From Pseudacidovorax sp. (lineage in GTDB: Bacteria > Pseudomonadota > Gammaproteobacteria > Burkholderiales > Burkholderiaceae_C), in NCBI RefSeq assembly GCF_017991995.1, contig NZ_JAGOPN010000020.1, positions 62,001 through 126,000 on the forward strand: a stretch of DNA of 64,000 bases, given 5' to 3'. A program made the translations under genes and the position numbers. This document shows positions 28,791 to 36,737 of this stretch, piece after piece. The stretch's first letter is position 1. The number at the start of each line of letters is the position of its first letter. The notes under the pieces are model-generated. The model was not told the origin of the DNA. It worked only from the letters and a program-made list of their open reading frames with translations, and searched no databases.

Positions 28791-29269
28791 TGCATCGCCT
28801 CGATTTCCGCAAGGAGGATGTCGCCGATCCGCTTCTCCTGCGCGGCGGCGACGCCGAGCACTGGCCGGGCGACGATCTTCGTCTTGTGGCCGCGCCCCGT
28901 CTGTCCGCCAGCGTGGTGGATCAATGCATAGACCATGTTGGAGCCAACGGCCACGCCGCCCGGCACCAGCTGGAAGACATAGCTGTCATACAGGTGGTGT
29001 TTGTCGATCAGGGTCTTGCCCTTGCGCGCGATGGCCGCCTTGCTTTGCGGCATGGCGCTCCCGTCATACAGGCGCTGGCCGTCGAGGTTGTCCTGCACCT
29101 CGCCCACCATGTATTCGCCGATGTTCTCCCGGGCGCGCACGTAGCCCTTGGCGTCGGCAATCGCCAGGCGCGCCAGGTGCAGGCGGATCGCCCAGGGGTC
29201 TTCGTTCAGAACGGCCGGCAGTTCGCTCATGTGGCGAGCGTCCTGGGCCAAGCGAAGCACCGCGGCCAT
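28787..29269 (-). CDS. Phage virion morphogenesis protein (Mu gp31 / gpG family)
   Basis: 160 residues. Family features are ENIGEYMVGEVQDNLDGQRL with the Asp-Gly, the KGKTLIDKHHLYDSYVFQL segment (release from T..LIDTG..L), VGSNMVYALIHHAGGQTGRG and ARPVLGVAA. The ATG at 29269 has GGAG overlapping the stop of the DUF3102 gene. In Mu this gene is followed by protease and capsid genes; here gp37 follows directly, so a head block is missing at this junction. Confidence 0.82.
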   Translation of the reverse strand: MAAVLRLAQDARHMSELPAVLNEDPWAIRLHLARLAIADAKGYVRARENIGEYMVGEVQDNLDGQRLYDGSAMPQSKAAIARKGKTLIDKHHLYDSYVFQLVPGGVAVGSNMVYALIHHAGGQTGRGHKTKIVARPVLGVAAAQEKRIGDILLAEIEAMQ

Positions 29270-29272
29270 GCG

Positions 29273-30322
29273 TCAGACTCCATCGGGCGCCTGGGGCGCC
29301 TTCTCGGGACGGCCCTTGCCGCGGGGCTTGGCCTGCTTGCGCTCGTGCGCACGCAGTGCGGCCTCGTGCTGGTTCACGGCGACCAGGCGTGCCCAGTCCT
29401 CCGCCACCGTCTTGATTTCGGTCTCGTCGAGGAAGGCGAGCGCGTCGGGCTGGCTGACGAGCTTGCGGGCGTCGTCGCCCAGGGCCTTGGCGTACTGAGC
29501 AATGAGGCCGTCGGCCTGCAAGCGCAGCGCGACGATGCCGGAGAGCACCAGCCGCAGGCTGGGCTTGATCCAGTCGGCCGCGTCGGCGCTCGCCAGGCCG
29601 ACAACCTCGACGCCGAGCGGGTGCAGGCCGCCCAGAGCAAGCTCGGCCTTCTTGAGCAGCGCGGCGCCCTCGGCGCGCATGTCGGCCACAACCAGGGGCG
29701 TGCCCTCGTGGTCTTCGGCGTCCCGCTCACGACGGCGCAACTTCTTGGCGAGGCCGTCACGCTCGGCGGCGAGCGTGTCGCGCTCGGTGGCGGCGTCCAC
29801 GGCCTTGGCCTCCAGCTCGCGGATGCGTTGGCGCAACTCACGGACGGACAAGCTGGTCAGATCGACGTCTTCACCGCCAGGTGAGTCCAGCAGGTCAGCG
29901 ATGACCTCCGCATCGGCGGAGGCCAGGGCCAGAACCTTGGACTTCGGCAGCATCAACATTTCTGCGCGACGGTCCTCCGGCAGCGCTGTGGCGAACTTCG
30001 CCATGCGCATCAGCTCGGATGCGCGCTGGCTGCTCAGCCCTAAGCCCTCAATGCCTGCTTCGAACTGTCCTCGCTCCACCTCACCTTTGACACTCAGCAG
30101 CAGATAGCCGGCCTCGACGGCATAGCGGGTCGCGTTGTTAAACGCGTAGACGGCTCGACTGATCCGGTCCTCCAAGGTGCCGTTCAAAACGATGCCGAGC
30201 GAACCCGCTGCGGACTCGTCCGCAGGGGTGAAGTCCAAAAGCCCGGACGTGCGGGGATTCGGCGAATGCGCGGACGTCCGCGCTTCAATCGGCGCCAGCT
30301 CGGTGGCTTGCTTCTTCGCCAT
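29273..30322 (-). CDS. DUF3102-like phage protein with coiled coil
   Basis: 349 residues. The middle (residues about 50-100) matches DUF3102: YAVEAGYLLLSVKGEVERGQFEAGIEG followed by LGLSSQRASELMRMAKFATALP. A long helical Arg/Glu-rich segment (about 145-210) predicts a coiled coil, and the end is basic (KQAKPRGKGRPEK). DUF3102 proteins occur in phages and mobile elements; a DNA-binding or early regulatory function is plausible but unproven. It starts 11 bases after the Ner-like gene, same strand. GAGGGA before the ATG at 30322 sets the start. Confidence 0.6.
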   Translation of the reverse strand: MAKKQATELAPIEARTSAHSPNPRTSGLLDFTPADESAAGSLGIVLNGTLEDRISRAVYAFNNATRYAVEAGYLLLSVKGEVERGQFEAGIEGLGLSSQRASELMRMAKFATALPEDRRAEMLMLPKSKVLALASADAEVIADLLDSPGGEDVDLTSLSVRELRQRIRELEAKAVDAATERDTLAAERDGLAKKLRRRERDAEDHEGTPLVVADMRAEGAALLKKAELALGGLHPLGVEVVGLASADAADWIKPSLRLVLSGIVALRLQADGLIAQYAKALGDDARKLVSQPDALAFLDETEIKTVAEDWARLVAVNQHEAALRAHERKQAKPRGKGRPEKAPQAPDGV

Positions 30323-30333
30323 TGCCGCTTCCC

Positions 30334-30591
30334 TCAAGCAGCCAACGCAGCAGCACGCTGCGCAGCGATCTGTTCACGAGTGCGACGCAGCTTGGACTGC
30401 GGCTTGGGCGGCCAGATGGCTACGACGGGCTTGCCCAGAATCTGGGCGATGCGCTGTGCCACGCGAGCCGACTGCGCACGTCCAGCAACCACGTGCGAGA
30501 CGACAGAGCGGGACATGCCCAAGTCATCGGCCAATGCGGCCAAGGTGTAGCCCTTCATCCGAAGAGCTGCCTTGATTTCCTCAGGGTGCAT
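30334..30591 (-). CDS. Ner-like helix-turn-helix regulator
   Basis: 85 residues. The DNA-binding domain MHPEEIKAALRMKGYTLAAL then DDLGMSRSVVSHVVAGRAQSARVAQRIAQILG is typical of Mu Ner / SfsB-type lambda-repressor-like proteins, ending with IWPPK. Ner shuts down early transcription in Mu. The chosen ATG has AAAGGA upstream; the frame extends 54 codons further through the operator region but without a plausible start. It is divergent from the XRE gene and shares the 30592-30699 region with it. Confidence 0.82.
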   Translation of the reverse strand: MHPEEIKAALRMKGYTLAALADDLGMSRSVVSHVVAGRAQSARVAQRIAQILGKPVVAIWPPKPQSKLRRTREQIAAQRAAALAA

Positions 30592-30603
30592 GGCTGCTAT
30601 CCT

Positions 30604-30675
30604 TTCAATGCAACTTGTTGAATCAGCGCAGAAGCGACCTGCGTTGCATTGAATTATGGTGTTCAAACGGACACC
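30604..30675. promoter_or_regulatory. Divergent operator region between Ner-like and XRE genes
   Basis: A perfect inverted repeat TTCAATGCAAC (30604-30614) / GTTGCATTGAA (30643-30653) with a 28-base spacer is followed by a second dyad GGTGTTCAAACGGACACC (30658-30675). The region is A/T-richer than the rest and contains GAATTATGGT, a possible rightward -10. These are the natural binding sites for the two regulators that flank them. Confidence 0.65.
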
Positions 30676-30699
30676 TTGCAATAGGCATATGGCGTCCAC

Positions 30700-31170
30700 A
30701 TGAGCACAAGCGACAGATTGAGGGAAGAGCGTGAGCGTCTTGGCCTCAGCCAAGAGAAGTTCGGCGCGTTGGGCGGTGTGCTCAAGCGCGCTCAGATCAA
30801 CTACGAAAAGGGCGAGCGCGCTCCTGACAGCGCCTACTTGGCGGCCATCGCGGAAGCCGGTGCCGACGTCCTCTACGTGCTGACAGGCCAGCGCAACGCG
30901 GCCATGCCTGCCACCGACTCAGCGGAGCAGGTGCTGCTGGATAGCTATCGCCGATGTGGGCCGGCGGCTCGTCAAACCCTGATCCAGACCGCCGCACTGT
31001 TGTCTGCGGGCATGCACGTCCGCGATCAGTCCCCCGAGAAGCGCGAAGGGTCAGTCGTCTCGTCTGTGCACGGCCACGCCGCGGGCCGCGATGTAAACGT
31101 CAACCAAAAAGAGGGGTCCAATGAACAAGCAAGAGGTAGGAAGCCAACACGGCCACGCAGCAGGGCGTGA
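30700..31170 (+). CDS. XRE-family repressor-like protein with C-terminal HGHAAGRDVNV motif
   Basis: 156 residues. An N-terminal HTH (about 5-62: RLREERERLGLSQEKFGALG, then INYEKGERAPDSAYLAAI) is followed by a helical segment (DSYRRCGPAARQTLIQTAALL). This is a Cro/CI-type regulator and the likely lysogeny repressor. The tail carries HGHAAGRDVNV at 124-134. The last 50 bases overlap the next gene in another frame, and that gene starts with the same motif. Rightward transcription begins here. Confidence 0.75.
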   Translation: MSTSDRLREERERLGLSQEKFGALGGVLKRAQINYEKGERAPDSAYLAAIAEAGADVLYVLTGQRNAAMPATDSAEQVLLDSYRRCGPAARQTLIQTAALLSAGMHVRDQSPEKREGSVVSSVHGHAAGRDVNVNQKEGSNEQARGRKPTRPRSRA

Positions 31171-31729
31171 CGTGAATGTCAGTCCAGGTGCCACCACGAG
31201 CGTCAGTGCCATAAATGGCGGAACGAACATCATCGGGAACCAAGGCCCGCTGAGCGTTCACATCACCACGAAGCCGGCACGTCCGCGTGTTGTGGTTCAG
31301 CCCGACGAGGCGGTGCACGTGTCGCCGTCACAGGTACTGGCATTGCGCGCCCTCCGCGATGACTGGATAGCTCTTCACCTTAAATTGAAGAAGCTGCCCC
31401 TGACACATGGCGCGGCTCAAGCGGCGATCAACAGGGCAGCGGGCGCCACCACGCAGGTGCTCATCAGAAAGGATCGCTACGACGACGCGGTGGCCTATGT
31501 GAAGCGTCAGATGGCCATACTGGCCGCAATGAAGAGCGCTCCAAAGAAGGATGCTGCTTGGCGCTCAAAAAGGATCGGGGCGATCAAAGCGCGCTGCAAA
31601 AATCAGTTCGACGGTGTGGACATCTATAAGCCCTATATCAAAAAGAGCTTCAACGCCGATTCGCTGCTGGAACTCGATGACGAGCAGCTCGAGAAGACTT
31701 ACGGCTTTGTGATTCGAAAGAAGCCATGA
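31121..31729 (+). CDS. Phage protein with N-terminal HGHAAGRDVNV motif and ORF6C-like region
   Basis: 202 residues. The ATG has AGAGGGG before it. Residues 10-20 repeat the motif found at the end of the XRE protein, followed by a Gly/Ser/Asn-rich low-complexity stretch to about 45. From about 68 (SPSQVLALRALRDDWIALHL to AINRAAGATTQVLIRKDRYDDAVAYVKRQM) the sequence resembles ORF6C domains of phage antirepressor-type proteins. The end is basic. It is coupled to the next gene (ATGA). Role in the switch is inferred. Confidence 0.5.
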   Translation: MNKQEVGSQHGHAAGRDVNVSPGATTSVSAINGGTNIIGNQGPLSVHITTKPARPRVVVQPDEAVHVSPSQVLALRALRDDWIALHLKLKKLPLTHGAAQAAINRAAGATTQVLIRKDRYDDAVAYVKRQMAILAAMKSAPKKDAAWRSKRIGAIKARCKNQFDGVDIYKPYIKKSFNADSLLELDDEQLEKTYGFVIRKKP

Positions 31730-32295
31730 AGCGATTCGCCCTTCTGTGGTTCGCCTTCGGTGGATTGGCCGCTGTGACCACCGCACACGCTCAGTGGGGG
31801 CCAACGTATGCCTCAGGGCCTTGCAGGGGAATGCCTCAGGACGAATGCACGCTCATGCTTCGGAGCCGAGAGGAGCGAGCAGCTGAGAAGCGTGCGCAGG
31901 AGCAGGCACGGCACCGCTCAGCGATTGAGGAGGCCGCTCGTGATGCTGACAAGCGGGCGGCGCAAGAGAAGCGCCAAAGCGATCTCAAGGCGGCTCGCGC
32001 GCAGAGCGAACTGGAATACAAAGAACGGCAACGCCTTGAAGATGAAGCCGAAGGCAAGAGGCAGGCCACCGCGGAAAGAAGAGCGGCTGAGGCGACCGCC
32101 GACCGCCGCGCCCGATGCGGCAGCGACTATCAGTCACCAAAAATTGGAATGAGCGTCGACCGCGTGAAAGAGTGCGTGACGCCGGTGAAGATGACCTCAC
32201 AGATCAACCGTGCCGACGGCATCGTAAGCACCTATCAAGGCGGAGGCGCGTACTTCCACGTCATGGAAGGCCGAGTGATTGCGTGGGGTCGTTGA
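31726..32295 (+). CDS. Exported hypothetical protein with central coiled coil
   Basis: 189 residues. A signal peptide (MKRFALLWFAFGGLAAVTTA, cleaved after HA) leads to a charged Arg/Glu/Ala helix (about 45-125) and a C-terminal domain beginning CGSDYQSPKIGMSVDRVKEC, a layout seen in small secreted proteins where a Cys-x-GMS loop precedes a beta-domain (GIVSTYQGGGAYFHVMEGRV). Lower G+C and Lys/Glu richness set it apart from the phage structural genes. It may be a lysogenic-conversion (moron) gene; the function is unknown. Confidence 0.55.
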   Translation: MKRFALLWFAFGGLAAVTTAHAQWGPTYASGPCRGMPQDECTLMLRSREERAAEKRAQEQARHRSAIEEAARDADKRAAQEKRQSDLKAARAQSELEYKERQRLEDEAEGKRQATAERRAAEATADRRARCGSDYQSPKIGMSVDRVKECVTPVKMTSQINRADGIVSTYQGGGAYFHVMEGRVIAWGR

Positions 32296-32491
32296 TGCAA
32301 GGCTGAGCAGCATCTCGCGGCAGCGTGCTGGCTTCCCATCGAGCTCGAAATTCAGCTACAGAATCCCCCGCCGCCAGCGCGTCACTGATGCAGCGGCGCC
32401 AGGCGGCGAGCTGCTCGGCACTGCAGGATGAATGCACGAGGACGCTGAGTCGAGCGGCGGGGTGAATGATGGCGAGGGCTTTGGTGTTCAT
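32261..32491 (-). CDS. Possible small protein (76 residues), doubtful
   Basis: An ATG-initiated frame opposing the flanking genes, overlapping the end of the exported-protein gene by 35 bases. The product (MNTKALAIIHPAARLSVLVH onward) has no recognised domain and the ribosome site is weak. It fills an otherwise empty 320-base stretch (32296-32615) that also holds palindrome copy 4 and a terminator. Confidence 0.25.
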   Translation of the reverse strand: MNTKALAIIHPAARLSVLVHSSCSAEQLAAWRRCISDALAAGDSVAEFRARWEASTLPRDAAQPCINDPTQSLGLP

Positions 32492-32526
32492 GCTGCCAGT
32501 TCACCACCCCGCCAAACGCGGACCGA

Positions 32527-32542
32527 GGTGCAACGCTTCACC
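32527..32542. repeat. Prophage 16-bp palindrome, copy 4
   Basis: GGTGCAACGCTTCACC, about 30 bases before the terminator that precedes the holin gene. Confidence 0.75.
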
Positions 32543-32571
32543 CTGACCTAGCCGGCCGCACTCCAGAGACT

Positions 32572-32599
32572 AAGGACTCCATTCGTGAGTCCTTTTTTT
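32572..32599 (+). terminator. Rho-independent terminator just before the holin gene
   Basis: AAGGACTC and GAGTCCTT pair perfectly around the loop CATTCGT and run into seven T residues. It sits 16 bases before the holin start, with no room for a promoter between, so late transcripts must either start within or pass through it. Confidence 0.9.
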
Positions 32600-32615
32600 C
32601 TATCTGGAGGTGTTC

Positions 32616-32975
32616 ATGCAACGCAACGTCACCCGGCTTCTGCCGTGGCTCGTGGTGTCCATCATCCTGGCACTGGCGGCCCTGTTCGCGCAGAGCCAGG
32701 CACCGGGAAACATCGTCGCGGTGTCGCTCTACAAGGCCCACCTGCTGTCCCTCGGCGGCTGGATCGGCTACTGGCTGGACCGTGGCCTCTTCCCCTACGA
32801 CCGCCCGCATGAGTACCTGCTGCCCGAGGCCGAGGAGCCGGACACGATTCCGCCCGACGCGCAGGTGCTTGAAGGGGTGGGCGAGCTGGTGGACGGCCGC
32901 AACTACGGCGCGGCCATGATCCGGCGCGCCATCATCGTGGCCGCAGCCCTGATCTGCGTCGGCCTGGGCGCCTGA
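32616..32975 (+). CDS. Putative holin (two-helix membrane protein)
   Basis: 119 residues. Hydrophobic helices at about 9-25 (LVVSIILALAALFAQ) and 101-117 (RAIIVAAALICVGLGA), with the YKAHLLSLGGWIGYWLDRGLFPYDRPHEY segment known from holin-like proteins of Mu-type Burkholderia and related phages. GGAGG lies six bases before the ATG; an in-frame GTG two codons earlier is less likely. It is followed by a transglycosylase, the typical lysis pairing. Confidence 0.72.
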   Translation: MQRNVTRLLPWLVVSIILALAALFAQSQAPGNIVAVSLYKAHLLSLGGWIGYWLDRGLFPYDRPHEYLLPEAEEPDTIPPDAQVLEGVGELVDGRNYGAAMIRRAIIVAAALICVGLGA

Positions 32976-32976
32976 C

Positions 32977-33471
32977 ATGCGGGCCTGGTGGAACTCGCCC
33001 GAGCGGCTCGGGCCGCGGGGTCGCCGCGCTGCCCGCTTGGCAGCAATGGGCTACGACCCGCAGCTGCATGTGTTGCTGATCCTCATGGGCCGCGTCGTGC
33101 TGTGCATCGTGCTGCTGATGCTGTGCGCACTGTTCGGCGTCTCCTGCACGGCCGCCGCACAGACCATCCCACGCGATGCCGAGCGCTACCAGCTCACACT
33201 CAAGCGCGAGGCGCAGCGCACCTGGGGCCTGGATGCGCCGGTGGCAACCTTCGCCGCGCAGGTGCACCAGGAGAGCCGGTGGCGCGCCGATGCACGCAGC
33301 CCAGTGGGCGCGCAGGGTCTTGCGCAGTTCATGCCCAGCACGGCCAGTTGGATCGGCGGCGTGTACGCGAGCCACCTCCCAATCGTGACTAAGGCAGAGC
33401 GAGAGCGCACGCCGCCACCCTTGGCCCACTACCTCACCAATCTGGCGCGTCTCTGCGCAAAGGCAGCCTGA
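32977..33471 (+). CDS. Lytic transglycosylase, probably truncated at the C-terminus
   Basis: 164 residues. After a membrane or signal segment (about 30-60), the SLT domain begins with the catalytic glutamate E99 in AAQVHQESRW, then the GAQGLAQFMPSTASWIGG motif. Normal domains continue for another 50 or more residues with a conserved Y-L/W-L helix; here the similarity stops at about residue 134 (YASHLP) and 30 unrelated residues (TKAERERTPPPLAHYLTNLA and on) finish the frame, overlapping the terminase start. This looks like a deletion that fused two genes. Rz/Rz1, a DUF2730-like gene and a small terminase, usual in this position, are absent. Confidence 0.72.
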   Translation: MRAWWNSPERLGPRGRRAARLAAMGYDPQLHVLLILMGRVVLCIVLLMLCALFGVSCTAAAQTIPRDAERYQLTLKREAQRTWGLDAPVATFAAQVHQESRWRADARSPVGAQGLAQFMPSTASWIGGVYASHLPIVTKAERERTPPPLAHYLTNLARLCAKAA

Positions 33472-35063
33472 TGGCCCGACAGAAGCGTCTACGCGAGAAG
33501 GAGTTCCTCGACGAGCTGCGCGCCTATGCCGACGAGCAGCGCCGCCTCGTCGAAGCCGAGTGCGATGGGTTCTCGCCCGACCATGCTGCCCGCGACCAGC
33601 GCGCGAGCCGTGCGCGACACGATTACAAGTTCTTCACGAAGACCTACTTTCCGCACTACGTGAAGAGTGAGGAGTCGGTCTTTCACGCCTGGTTCTTCGA
33701 CAACGTGCCGAAGCTGATCGACCAGCCCTCCGGCCAGTTCATCGAGATTTCCGCGCCCCGCGGTGAGGCCAAGTCCACGCTCGGCACGCAGCTGTTCACG
33801 CTCTGGTGCATCGTGACGGGCCGAAAGAAGTTCATCCCCATCGTGATGGACAGCTTCGACCAGGCCGCCACGATGCTGGAAGCCGTGAAGGTCGAGCTGG
33901 AGAGCAATCCGCGCCTGGCGATGGACTTCCCCGACGCGTGCGGGGCAGGCCGCGTGTGGAATGCCGGGGTGATCGTCACGCGCGGCAACACCAAGGTTCA
34001 AGCCTTCGGCTCGGCGAAGAAGATGCGCGGCCTGCGCCACGGCCCGCACCGTCCCGACCTGGTCATGCTCGACGACATCGAGAACGACGAGAACGTGCGT
34101 TCGCCCGAGCAGCGCGACAAGATCGAGGCTTGGGTCAAGAAGGTGGTGCTCCCGCTCGGCCCGCCTGATGGCACCATGGACGTGCTCTACCTGAACACGA
34201 TCCTGCATTACGACTCGGTGGCGAACCGCTTCCACCGCAACCCGCTCTGGAAGCGGGTCAAGTTCAAGGCCGTGATCCGCTGGCCGGATCGCATGGACCT
34301 CTGGCAGCAGTGGGAAGAGCTGTTTGTCAACGAAGGCGAGGAGGCATCGGACGCCTTCTACGCCGAGCGCCGCGCCGAAATGGATCTGGGCGCCGTGGTG
34401 AGCTGGCCCGGTGTACGCCCGCTGCTCAAGCTGATGAAGATCAGGGCGAGCGACCACCACGCCTTCGATTGCGAGTATCAGAACGACCCGACCAACGACG
34501 ACGCCTCGTTCTTCCAGGGCATGACGTATTGGGTCCAGCCGTCGCGCGATTGGGTGTTCTACGGCTCCCACGATCCGAGCCTTGGCCGCAACAACCGCAA
34601 GCGTGATCCGTCGGCCACGCTGGTGGGCGGCTTCGACCGCAACCACGGCGTCCTGGACATCGTCGAGGCGCGTGTGGCACGCCGCATCCCCGACCTGCAA
34701 ATCAGCCATGTCATCGAATTCCAGCGCGAGTACATGTGCCTGGCCTGGGCCTTCGAAGCGGTCCAGTTCCAGGAATTCCTGCGCACAGAGCTTGTGAAGC
34801 GCTCGGCCCAGGCCGGCGTGCCGGTGCCGGCCATTCCCGTGCATCCGCATGCCGACAAAGACCTGCGCATCGAGTCGCTGAGCCCCCACGTCAACAACGG
34901 CCTGATCCGCTTCAAGCAGGAGCACACGGTCCTCAATTCGCAGCTGCGGCACTGGCCCGAGGCCGACCATGACGACGGCCCCGACGCCCTGCACATGCTC
35001 TGGGCGCTGTCGGTCTCTCGTGCTGGCGGCATCTCCATCCCCCGAATCGGAAATCGCAAATGA
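33471..35063 (+). CDS. Terminase large subunit (Mu gp28-like)
   Basis: 530 residues. The ATPase shows a Walker A-like APRGEAKST (95-103) and Walker B LVMLDDIEN (197-203); the nuclease region includes SHDPSLGRNN and, near the end, DHDDGPDALHMLWAL. It drives DNA packaging into proheads. The ATG overlaps the preceding stop by one base and the portal gene overlaps its end. The small subunit normally upstream is not present. Confidence 0.93.
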   Translation: MARQKRLREKEFLDELRAYADEQRRLVEAECDGFSPDHAARDQRASRARHDYKFFTKTYFPHYVKSEESVFHAWFFDNVPKLIDQPSGQFIEISAPRGEAKSTLGTQLFTLWCIVTGRKKFIPIVMDSFDQAATMLEAVKVELESNPRLAMDFPDACGAGRVWNAGVIVTRGNTKVQAFGSAKKMRGLRHGPHRPDLVMLDDIENDENVRSPEQRDKIEAWVKKVVLPLGPPDGTMDVLYLNTILHYDSVANRFHRNPLWKRVKFKAVIRWPDRMDLWQQWEELFVNEGEEASDAFYAERRAEMDLGAVVSWPGVRPLLKLMKIRASDHHAFDCEYQNDPTNDDASFFQGMTYWVQPSRDWVFYGSHDPSLGRNNRKRDPSATLVGGFDRNHGVLDIVEARVARRIPDLQISHVIEFQREYMCLAWAFEAVQFQEFLRTELVKRSAQAGVPVPAIPVHPHADKDLRIESLSPHVNNGLIRFKQEHTVLNSQLRHWPEADHDDGPDALHMLWALSVSRAGGISIPRIGNRK

Positions 35064-36610
35064 TCCCCCTCCGCGGCCTCGTTCAATCGGTGAAGGGCTG
35101 GCTCGGCAAGCCCATCGCAGCGCCGGACAGCGACCCCTCGCTGTTCTTCGGCCAGCTCTTCGCGCTACCCAACCCCGACCCCATCCTGCGGGCCATGGGC
35201 CGGGCAGAACAGGTCTACAACTCGATCATGGTCGACCCGCACGTGGTGGGCGAGATTCGTTCGATCCGCGGCAGCTTCCGGTCCCACGAATACCGGGTGA
35301 AGCCCGGCCAGGAAGGCGACACGAAGAGCGAGGCCGCCGCCCAGCTCTGCGCCGAGTGGATGCGCAGCGCGCCGCCCAATGCCGTGTCCGACTGGCTGGA
35401 GGTGATGTGGCAGATGTCGGCATGCATCTTCACCGGCTACCGGCCTCATGAGGTGACCTGGGGCCTGGTCGACGGCAAGCTCCTGCCGACCGAGGTGGTG
35501 GACCGGCCAGGTCGGCGCATCGTCTTCGACGCCTATGGTGCACCGCTGCTCATCAGCCGTGAACACCTGATGGGCGCTCCGGTCGAGCCCTATCAGTTCG
35601 TGATCTCGCGGCACATGCCGACCAGCACCAACCCCTACGGCGTTGCGCTGTTCAGCTCGTGCTTCTGGCCCTGGACGTTCAAGACCGGGGGATGGCGGTT
35701 CTTCATGAAGTTCTGCGAGCGCCACGGTCTGCCCTGGCCCCTGGCCCGCTATCCGCAGGGCAGCAGCAAGGAGGACATCGACCGCCTGGAAGAGGCCGTG
35801 GCCGGCATGATGGAGGCCGGCTACGTGGTGGCCCAGGAAGGCAGCAGCCTGGAGCTGCTCACGCCCACCAGCGGCGGCAGCACATTGCCGCAGGAGCGCC
35901 TCATCGTGCTCGCCAATCGGGAGATGTCGAAGGCGCTCACGTCGCAGGCCATGATCGGCGAGCAGTTGGAGGTCGGCTCCAAGGCTGCGGCCGACACCGC
36001 GAAGGAGCGCCAGGGCGAGGTTCACGACTCCGACCGCGACATCGGGGCGGCCGGCATGGGCCAAATCTTCCGCTGGATCACCCTGTTTAACTTCGGCGAC
36101 GGCGTGGCGCCGCCAACGCTGGAGTTCTACAAGCACCAGGTCGCGGGGAAGGAACGCGCCGAGGTCTACCGCATCGTGGCCGATCTGGGCGCAAGGCCAA
36201 GCCGCACGGCCATGCTGGAGGAACTGAACATCCCGGCCGCCGAGGAAGACGACGACGCCCTGCAGCCTCGCCAGCAGCGCACAGCGCCCGCATCGGCCGC
36301 GGGTGATGAGCCGACCGCGGCCGACTTCGCGAACTTGGTCGGCTTCGAATTCGCCAAGGCGGCGGGCATGACCGAAGACGAGGCCCTGCAGCTTGCGTCC
36401 GACAGCGCAGATGCGGCCATCGAGGAGGCAATGATCGGCCCCATCTACCGCATGCTGGAGCAGTTCGAGAAGGACGGGAAGTCGCTCGACGACTTCCGCG
36501 ATGCGCTGGCCGACATGGTGGGCGAGCTGGACGACGAGGCGCTGCGCGAGGTGCTGGAGCGTGCCCTGGCTTACTCGATGCTGCGCGGCGCGGCCACGAA
36601 GGCAGCCTGA
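35060..36610 (+). CDS. Portal protein (Mu gp29-like, DUF935)
   Basis: 516 residues, normal length. Typical DUF935 features are LPNPDPILRAMGRAEQVYNSIMVDPHVVGEIRS (in two parts), a GYRPHEVTWG segment, NPYGVALFSSCFWPWTFK, FCERHGLPWPLARYPQG and AKERQGEVHDSDRDIG. It forms the twelve-fold DNA portal of the head. The C-terminus is acidic and helical. It is normally followed directly by MuF; here five small genes intervene. Confidence 0.93.
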   Translation: MIPLRGLVQSVKGWLGKPIAAPDSDPSLFFGQLFALPNPDPILRAMGRAEQVYNSIMVDPHVVGEIRSIRGSFRSHEYRVKPGQEGDTKSEAAAQLCAEWMRSAPPNAVSDWLEVMWQMSACIFTGYRPHEVTWGLVDGKLLPTEVVDRPGRRIVFDAYGAPLLISREHLMGAPVEPYQFVISRHMPTSTNPYGVALFSSCFWPWTFKTGGWRFFMKFCERHGLPWPLARYPQGSSKEDIDRLEEAVAGMMEAGYVVAQEGSSLELLTPTSGGSTLPQERLIVLANREMSKALTSQAMIGEQLEVGSKAAADTAKERQGEVHDSDRDIGAAGMGQIFRWITLFNFGDGVAPPTLEFYKHQVAGKERAEVYRIVADLGARPSRTAMLEELNIPAAEEDDDALQPRQQRTAPASAAGDEPTAADFANLVGFEFAKAAGMTEDEALQLASDSADAAIEEAMIGPIYRMLEQFEKDGKSLDDFRDALADMVGELDDEALREVLERALAYSMLRGAATKAA

Positions 36611-36726
36611 TGGTGTTCACCTGCATCCGGCTGCTCGCCACGTGCGTGGGCTACGTGGCGATCGTCATGTGGCTGCTGGGTGCGCTGAACGTCGCTGACT
36701 TCGTGCTGGCGTTTCGGCTCGGGTGA
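36610..36726 (+). CDS. Small membrane protein, 38 residues
   Basis: The ATG overlaps the portal stop (TGATG). The product is MVFTCIRLLATCVGYVAIVM followed by WLLGALNVADFVLAFRLG, a single hydrophobic helix. Its stop lies inside palindrome copy 5. Translational coupling to the portal gene and hydrophobicity support reality; the role is unknown. Confidence 0.5.
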   Translation: MVFTCIRLLATCVGYVAIVMWLLGALNVADFVLAFRLG

Positions 36727-36737
36727 AACGCTTCACC
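36722..36737. repeat. Prophage 16-bp palindrome, copy 5 (fully symmetrical arms)
   Basis: GGTGAAACGCTTCACC: the arms GGTGAA and TTCACC are perfectly complementary around ACGC. It marks the left edge of the cassette inserted between portal and MuF genes. Confidence 0.8.

Noticed and set aside
30660..32300. CRISPR array or repeat-based defence island in the lower-GC segment
   Set aside because: No regularly spaced repeats are present; the segment is explained by regulators and an exported protein gene.
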